From Dactylis glomerata (Eukaryota; Streptophyta; Magnoliopsida; Poales; Poaceae), in contig QXEO01000411.1 in assembly GCA_007115705.1 (NCBI GenBank), forward strand, positions 1,860,001 through 1,924,000: a stretch of 64,000 nt of DNA. Reading direction: 5' to 3'. The notes under the pieces were generated by a model. It saw only the letters and a program-made list of their open reading frames with translations, did not search any database and had not been told where the DNA came from. Position 1 is the stretch's first letter. Each line of letters opens with the position of its first letter. The position numbers and the translations under genes were made by a program. Below are positions 57,984-64,000 of this stretch, one piece after another.

Positions 57984-59234
57984 TAATACGTCTCAAACGT
58001 ATCTATAATTTTTGATGCTCCATGCTTGTTTATGCACCATTGGCTTTGTGTTTAATTACACTTCATGGTGTTTTTATGCATTTTCTGGAACTAACCTATT
58101 AATAAGATGCCACAGTGTCAGTTCCATGTTTTCTGCTGTTTTTGTGTTTCAGAAAAGTTACATAGGAAATGTTCTCGGAATTGGATGAAACAAAAGCCAA
58201 AGTTCCTATTTTCCCGACACGAGACGAAGTCCAAAGCAGAGACGGAGGGGGTCCACAGGGCAACCACACCATGGGGTGGCGCGGCCTAACCCTGGCCCGC
58301 GCCACCAGGTGGTGTGGACCCTAGGTCCACCCCCTGACATCGCCCTTCCGCTTATATATTCTCCTCGGCGAGAAAACCCTAAGGGCCCGATCAATTTTCC
58401 AGGAAACATACTGCAAGCTGCTGCTGTCATCGACGCGAGATCGGGAGGGTCCAGAAGCTCTTCCCGGCACTAGTTGGGTTCATGCCTCTATTTAATCTGG
58501 GGGAGTGACAGTTTCCTCTAAGGTTGTAGATGTGATGTTGCCACTAGGGAGAAAACAACATTCTTGTGTCCAGGGATATTTGCTTTGTTTACATTACGCA
58601 CTTTGCTTAATGCAATTATCTGTTGTTCGCAACTTAATACTCAAGGGGTCCTCGGACGATTCCCCGTGAGTGGATTTTTAGTCATAGATGCAGTTAGATG
58701 GCGGTCTATGTATTTTGTCGTAATGCCCAGAGTAAGCCTCATAGTGATCCTCGTGATGTATGTATGTTATCTTTACTCTATCAATTGCCCAACTGTAATT
58801 TGTTTACCCAGCATGCTTTATTTATCTTATGGAGAGACACCACAAGTGAACTGTGGACCCCGGTCCAATTTCCTTTACATAGCTTTACCGTTTACTTTAC
58901 TTGCATTACTATTATCCTTTTTACCACTCGATACGCTCAATCCTTTGTTTACAGCAAACCGGTGAGATTGACAACCTCATCGTAAGTTGAGAACAAAGTA
59001 CTTGTTTGTGTTGTGTGAAGGTTTCACGTTGCTGCTGGGGGAAGACACGCCGACAAGCAGTTTATCTGGCACCCTTGTCCGGAGTGTCACGAAGCTAGCA
59101 AGCATCACCTTCTTAAGTTTGGCTTTCTCCTACTGGATTGATTTACCTTGGTTTCATAACTGAGGGAAAACTTGCTACTGTGCTCATCACACCTTCTCTT
59201 GGGGTTCCCAACTAGTCGGTAATCTACATCATCA
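57984..59234 (+). repeat. Gypsy LTR with internal deletion and mutated first bases
   Basis: Begins TAATACGTCTC (TG changed to TA) and ends CATCATCA. Compared with 31772-33454 it lacks about 365 bases at 58470, where GGCAC joins TAGTTGGG. The GC palindrome at 58275-58306 is preserved. No target duplication is found (AGGCC against ACACC). Confidence 0.78.
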
Positions 59235-59604
59235 ACACCGCACCATCACTAGGTGCATGCATATTCTCTTTATGCTTAATTTTGTATCTTAGTTGCTTTC
59301 TCTGATCCAATATATATGTTATACTCCATCAAATCCTAAATGGCTAAGATGTGCATGAAATTCAAATTTCATCTCTAACTATGCACATATTTATATGGAG
59401 TCTATTATATGTATTGTGGTTAGTCTAACCACTTTGGACCCAATAAGTTTGGGGACCAAGATGTACTTGAATGATTCTTAGGTACATTGGAGATGCAATG
59501 GATGCTTGTCTCGTTTATAAGGAAGGTGTTATGACCATATGATTATTGGAGCCAAGCTAAGATGATCGACGAACTCTTATCTACTACATCACACCATTGC
59601 TATC
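59235..59604. other. Anonymous stretch, possibly another retroelement remnant
   Basis: AT-rich, with no long ORF. It serves as the target of the next element, whose insertion duplicated CTATC (left copy 59600-59604). Confidence 0.4.
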
Positions 59605-61170
59605 TGATACGTCTCCAACGTATCTATAATTTTTGATGCTCCATGCTTGTTTTTACACCATTTGCCTATTGTTTCGTTACACTTCGTGGCACTTTTATGC
59701 ATTTTCCGGAACTAACCTATTAACAAGTCGCCACAGTGCCAGTTCCCTGTTTTCTGCTGTTTTGTGTTTCAGAAGTGATACACAGGAAATATTCTCGGAA
59801 TTGGACGAAACAAAAGCCAGAAGTCTTATTTTTCCCGGGAGCATCCAGACATCCGAAGAGAGGAAGGAGAGGGGCCACAGGCCTCCCTCACACAGGGCTG
59901 GCGCGGCCCAGGCCCTGGCCGCGCCGCCCCTATGTGAGGAGGCCCTGGCAGCCCTCTGACATCGCCCCTTTGCCTATATAAAGCCTCGGGACGGAAAACC
60001 CTAGAGGATTCGGCAATTTTCCAGAAAGAGTTCCGCAGCTCCGCCGCCATCGCCGACGAATTTCGGGGGACAAAAGTCTTTGTTCCGGCACCCTGCCGGG
60101 ACGGGGAAGTGCCCCTGGAGCCATCTCCATCGGTCTCCATCGCCGTCTCCGCCGTCTCCATCGACCTCACCGCCATCTCCATGAACCATGCTGTCTCCTA
60201 TGATGAGGAGGGAGTAGTTCATCCGCGGGGCTGAGGGCTCTACCGGTAGCTATGTGGTTCACCTCTCTCTCCCATGATGTGATCTTTATGTGATCGTGAG
60301 CTTTGTATCATGTTGAACAAGTAGATGTTATTATTCAGATATTATGCTACTCCTATGCTTAATTATTATAGTGTACTCTAGTGATGTTATTAAAGTAATC
60401 TATTCCTCCTGCCATGGTGTAACGGTGACAGTGCGTGCATCATGGTGGTACTTGGTTTAGGCTATGATCGTGATCTCTTGTGGATTATGAGAGTAATTAT
60501 TACTATGATAGTATTGAGTGATCTATTCCTCCTTTCATGGTGTAATGTTGACAGTGTGTGCACCGTGTTAGTACTTGGTCTAAGTTGCAATGATTTCTAT
60601 CTTGAATTGTGATCTGATTTGGATGTCTCTATGAGTGGTGTTTGTCAAGTACTTGATGAACTTTAAGGGGTGCTTCTGTAGCCACTACACAATGATTAGT
60701 GTTATTCAATAGGAGAGTAATTCAGAGTACCATAGTGGAGAGAAGTTATTTATTTGTTCATTCATGTTATATTGTTGGGAGTGTGTCCACTAGTGAAAGT
60801 ATGATCCCTAGGCCTTGTTTCCAAGCTTTGCACACCGTTTACTTGGTGTTTTGTTACTTGTTTGCTCGCAGCGATATTTATTTCACATCACGTTTGCTAC
60901 TTATAATCATCTATACCACTTGTATTTCACTATCTCTTCGCCGAACTAGTGCACCTATACATCTGACAAGTGTATTGGGTGTGTTGGGGACACAAGAGAC
61001 TTTCTGTATCGTAATTGCAGGGTTGTTTGAGAGGGATAGCTTTGACCTCTTCCTCCCTGAGTTCGATAAACCTTGGGTGATCCACTTAAGGGAAACTTGC
61101 TGCTGTTCTACAAACCTCTGCACTTGGAGGCCCAACAAGTGTCTACAAGAATAGAAGTGCGTAGACATCA
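59605..61170 (+). repeat. 5' LTR of the second non-autonomous Gypsy
   Basis: This 1566-bp LTR runs from TGATACGTCTCC to GTAGACATCA, with the terminal palindrome GATACGT-ctcca-ACGTATC. GGCGCGGCC/GGCCGCGCC (59900-59925) is a perfect 9-bp stem about 50 bases before TATATAAA (59975-59982). Confidence 0.9.
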
Positions 61171-61180
61171 AGCTCTTTTC

Positions 61181-61198
61181 TGGCGCCGTTGCCGGGGA
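61181..61198 (+). other. Primer binding site (tRNA-Asp type)
   Basis: An exact 18-base match to the sites at 6468 and 33465, ten bases after the LTR. Confidence 0.88.
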
Positions 61199-61310
61199 GG
61201 TAAGGTAAAAGGTACTCGCATCCTCCTGTGTGAGTGCTCGGAGTTATTTCCTTTAGATTCTGCAATTGCATCTTTTTGTTTCCTGTTTTTATTTTCACTA
61301 GTTAGGCTTA

Positions 61311-62126
61311 ATGGAAAATAAAGAGTCCTCTAGTCTTTTTCCTGAGTTTAGATATGAAGTGTTTGAAGAGAAAATTGAAAAACCTTTGGAGCTTAATTTG
61401 CATGCTAATAGTGTTGTTAGTATGAATGCTTTGAACACCGTTATTGCTAATGCTACAGAAAAGTCTAAGCTTGGGGAAGCTGGTTTTGTTAAGCATGATA
61501 TTTTTAGTTCCCCAGCTTTAGTGGAGAAAGTTTGCTCTGATGATATTTTATCTCCCCTATGTGATATTCCTTCTTATGATGATATGTTTGAAGAATATGC
61601 TTTGCGACATAGTAGTTCTCTAGCTTGTGATGATGAGTATAATATTTTCAGTTCACCTACTATTGAGGATAAAATTAGTTATGATTACAATATGCCTCCT
61701 ATTTATGATGATTATGGTGATGAGAATAATTATTCTATTGAATTTGCTCCTACTACTATTGTTCCTGTGGTGAGTATTAGTTCTTTTATGCATGTGGCTC
61801 ATGATAGGGATGCTTTATGTGATAGTTATATTGTTAGTTCTATTCATGATGCTACTGAAAGTTATTATGAGAGAGGGAAACATGGTTTTATGGACCTCAA
61901 CAATATTAAGTTTCCCCTCTTTATGTTGCAAATCTTGAAGTGGCACTTATTTTATCTATCCGTGCTTGCTACTATGTGCCTCGTTGATTTATTTTCTTAC
62001 AAGATTCCTATGCATAGGAAGTGGTTTAGATTTAAATGTCTTTCACATTTGCTTTTTGATGCTCTCTATTGCTTTAAGTTCCTATATGGCGCCTTTGCCT
62101 CAAGCTTTTATATGGCGCCTACATGA
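61311..62126 (+). CDS. Unrecognised 271-aa ORF with hydrophobic C-terminal region
   Basis: Starts MENKESSSLFPEF. The first 200 residues are acidic with repeated short Asp/Tyr-rich phrases (DIFSSPALVEK, NIFSSPTIEDK). From about residue 197 hydrophobic stretches follow (FPLFMLQILKWHLFYLSVLA, then TMCLVDLF and LLFDALYCFKFLYGAF), suggesting two or three membrane helices. This is an env-like layout but without a signal peptide or recognisable fusion features, so I do not call it env. It is unrelated to the ORF at 33639, although the elements share their 3' halves. The frame is intact. Confidence 0.6.
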   Translation: MENKESSSLFPEFRYEVFEEKIEKPLELNLHANSVVSMNALNTVIANATEKSKLGEAGFVKHDIFSSPALVEKVCSDDILSPLCDIPSYDDMFEEYALRHSSSLACDDEYNIFSSPTIEDKISYDYNMPPIYDDYGDENNYSIEFAPTTIVPVVSISSFMHVAHDRDALCDSYIVSSIHDATESYYERGKHGFMDLNNIKFPLFMLQILKWHLFYLSVLATMCLVDLFSYKIPMHRKWFRFKCLSHLLFDALYCFKFLYGAFASSFYMAPT

Positions 62127-64000
62127 GCATCTTTGCAAATTACTGCGCCTAGCTCAAAGGCGTTAAAGAAAAGCACTCTTGGGAGATAACCCATTGTTTA
62201 TTTTCAGTACTTTTTCTTTTATTTGAGTCTTGGAAGTCATTACTACTGTAATGACCGCTCCTTATCCTTTTTATTTCATTGTTGTGCCAAGAGAAGCCTC
62301 TAATTTGAGTGAGGTAAGATTTGGGGATGTTGCTGTCCTAAAACAGTTTTCGGTGCTGCACCGTAAAAATTCGTGAAAATTCTATGTATATCTTTTGGAC
62401 CTGCAATTTCTTGTGCATATGCCCCAGGTTATATCCAAACTTTCATTAGTTGAATACTTTTTGATTTGAGCAACAGAAAACCCCTCAAAAATTTGACCTT
62501 TGTCAGCTGTTCTGTTTTGACAGATTTCTGCCAATATTTGTGTTTGCCACTTTATCGCTTTCTTTTGAGTTCTTTTGATTATGGAACTTTTGGGGAAGTT
62601 GCTACAGTAGTATTTGCTTTATATGTGGTGGTTTTAGGTTGAAACCTGAAGCAAAAAGAGGTTGATTATATGTTATGCTTACACTAATATTGCTAATAGA
62701 ATTGTGTTTAGTTTTGTATGAAGGAAGTTTTCAAGTGTAGGGATTGGAGAATGATGAGATGAGTTGAGGAATGGACAAAAGCTCAAGCTTGGGGATTCCC
62801 ATGCATCACCCCAAGAAATATCCAATAAGTACAAGCGTCAAAGCTTGGGGATGCCCCCAAGGCACCCCTTCTTCATCGGCAAAAATCAGGTCACCTTTCA
62901 AAACACTATATTTTTATTGCTTCATGCACTATGTGTTTTTCTTGGAGCGTCAGTTGCTTTAGTTTTCAGTATTAGTTTCGTTTAGTTTGCTGCAATAAAT
63001 GGTTAGATCACATCATGTTTCTTTTTGAGGGAGATGAACTCCGTTTTTCATTGCCAAGAACACTCTAGTTTTCACTCTTATCGTTTCAACGAGTGTTCTC
63101 TTTTTCTGCTACTGCTTTTGGTTTTTGTTTTCGCCTTGATTTGCATTCAGATCTTGTTATATCTTTTCATCAAGGTGTATTTTTGCCTCTGGTCTTTATT
63201 GGTTTTTATCAAAAGAGGTGTTTATAAAAATTTCAAATGGTGTTGGAAAAGAGAAAAAAGCTTTATGCAAAAAAGTGGTACAAGAAGGAGCTTGTGTAGA
63301 CTGCGGCCTAGGCTTTTTCATGTCATGCTTGATGTCTTTCTGATAGTATGCTTAGTGGTTTTGCTGTAGCATGACTTGTCTCAAATAACTGAGATTGCTT
63401 AATGAGCCTTTGAAAAAATCATGCGTTGTTTTTATTATATGGAAGCATTTATTTGGTTTTCTCCTTTGATGCTTTATTTGGGTTGACTTGGCACATGCTT
63501 ACACCATGTTGACTACAAAATAAGTCGCCTATAGCCTCTATGATCATTTAGTTTTTGACTTTTGATGCCATCTTATGCTTCTTTTAATGTTGCTTTGTCG
63601 CTTTGCATGATTATGGCCATTATTGCTCTCTTAGTTGGTCGCTCCCAGTCTTTTGCTAGCCCCCGCCTTGTACTGAGTATGAGCTCTACTCGTGCATCCA
63701 ACTCCTAAAAACCAAAGTTTGCCATTGTGTCCACTATAAATTCCTATGCATGGTATTTGTAAGCCATTCCAAGTAAAATTTTCATGTGCTACCTTTCAAA
63801 AACCTTCAAAACACTTCTCGTTTTGTGACACTGTTTTCAGCTCATGGGGACGTAGTGGTCGGATTTGCTATCTTCCATATTGCTTATTGCAAAAAGAAAA
63901 AAAAGAGAAAAAAGAAAGAAAAAAGGCACTCCTCCAAGGAATGTGAATGTTGGTGGGCACCCGATGGAATCGGTGAGCCATGGTTTGTGAAAGGAAAAAA
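62127..64000 (+). other. 3' internal non-coding region of the second non-autonomous Gypsy
   Basis: It opens with GCGCCTAGCTCAAAGGCG and CTTGGGAGATAACCCA, has the paired GCTTGGGGAT motifs at 62781-62797 and 62840-62857, and parallels 34224-35880. The last 400 bases match 22440-22860 of the first Gypsy element, including CATGGGGACGTAGTGGTCGG. Small ORFs are accidental. Confidence 0.75.

Larger units (their letters stand above)
59605..64000 (+). mobile_element. Second non-autonomous Gypsy element, cut by the window end
   Basis: It has a 5' LTR, a tRNA-Asp primer site, a 271-codon ORF and at least 1.87 kb of 3' non-coding DNA nearly identical in layout to 34224-35880. The 3' LTR lies beyond 64000. 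No gag, RT or integrase is seen in the visible part. Confidence 0.87.

Overview
The window looks like intergenic DNA of a Triticeae grass (wheat, Aegilops, rye or barley type). The grounds are nested LTR retrotransposons of the Athila-like Gypsy lineage with tRNA-Asp primer sites, a large-LTR derivative (LARD), a Stowaway MITE, a PIF/Harbinger and a CACTA transposon, and two long-period tandem repeats. No intact host gene is visible. The only possible host exon is at the left edge (416-650, minus), which reads like a plastid transit peptide followed by a splice donor. Family names are from memory of these element types and were not searched.

Layout. 1-1947: putative exon, anonymous DNA and a decayed AP2-domain gene. 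About 1986-3690: minus-strand Gypsy 3' LTR and polypurine tract, then non-coding DNA with a Stowaway. 4246-26211: PIF/Harbinger (TSD TAA) whose transposase is split by a Gypsy element at 5060-24990 (TSD AGCAC), which is itself split by a LARD at 9106-19532 (TSD AAAGT). 26215-41173: decayed minus-strand Gypsy, the only element here with reverse transcriptase and integrase. Its gag is split by a 7.1-kb non-autonomous Gypsy at 31772-38843 (TSD TAATG), and its 5' LTR (39656-41173) abuts a 328-bp satellite (41174-44483). A 672-bp repeat follows (44484-45928), then a CACTA element (about 45937-56379) carrying two transposase-type genes, with a Gypsy LTR at 48542-50082 breaking the first. After that come a GC-rich inverted duplication, two damaged Gypsy LTRs and the first 4.4 kb of another non-autonomous Gypsy (59605 to beyond the window end).

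How the parts relate. All plus-strand Gypsy elements share the LTR start TGATACGTC, the tRNA-Asp primer site and a G-rich polypurine tract, and all lack RT and integrase. They would need proteins from a relative; the minus element is of that general kind but is dead. Two of them share a nearly identical 3' half but carry unrelated ORFs, which suggests cassette exchange.

The most interesting signal is a promoter-like module (GC palindrome, GGTGTGAG-like box, TATA) that sits in the Gypsy LTRs and recurs inside two elements just upstream of the second ORF. This suggests an internal, LTR-derived promoter. Other structures of note are a short palindrome at the LTR 5' terminus, G-tract hairpins, and a 213-nt long-armed hairpin in the CACTA leader.
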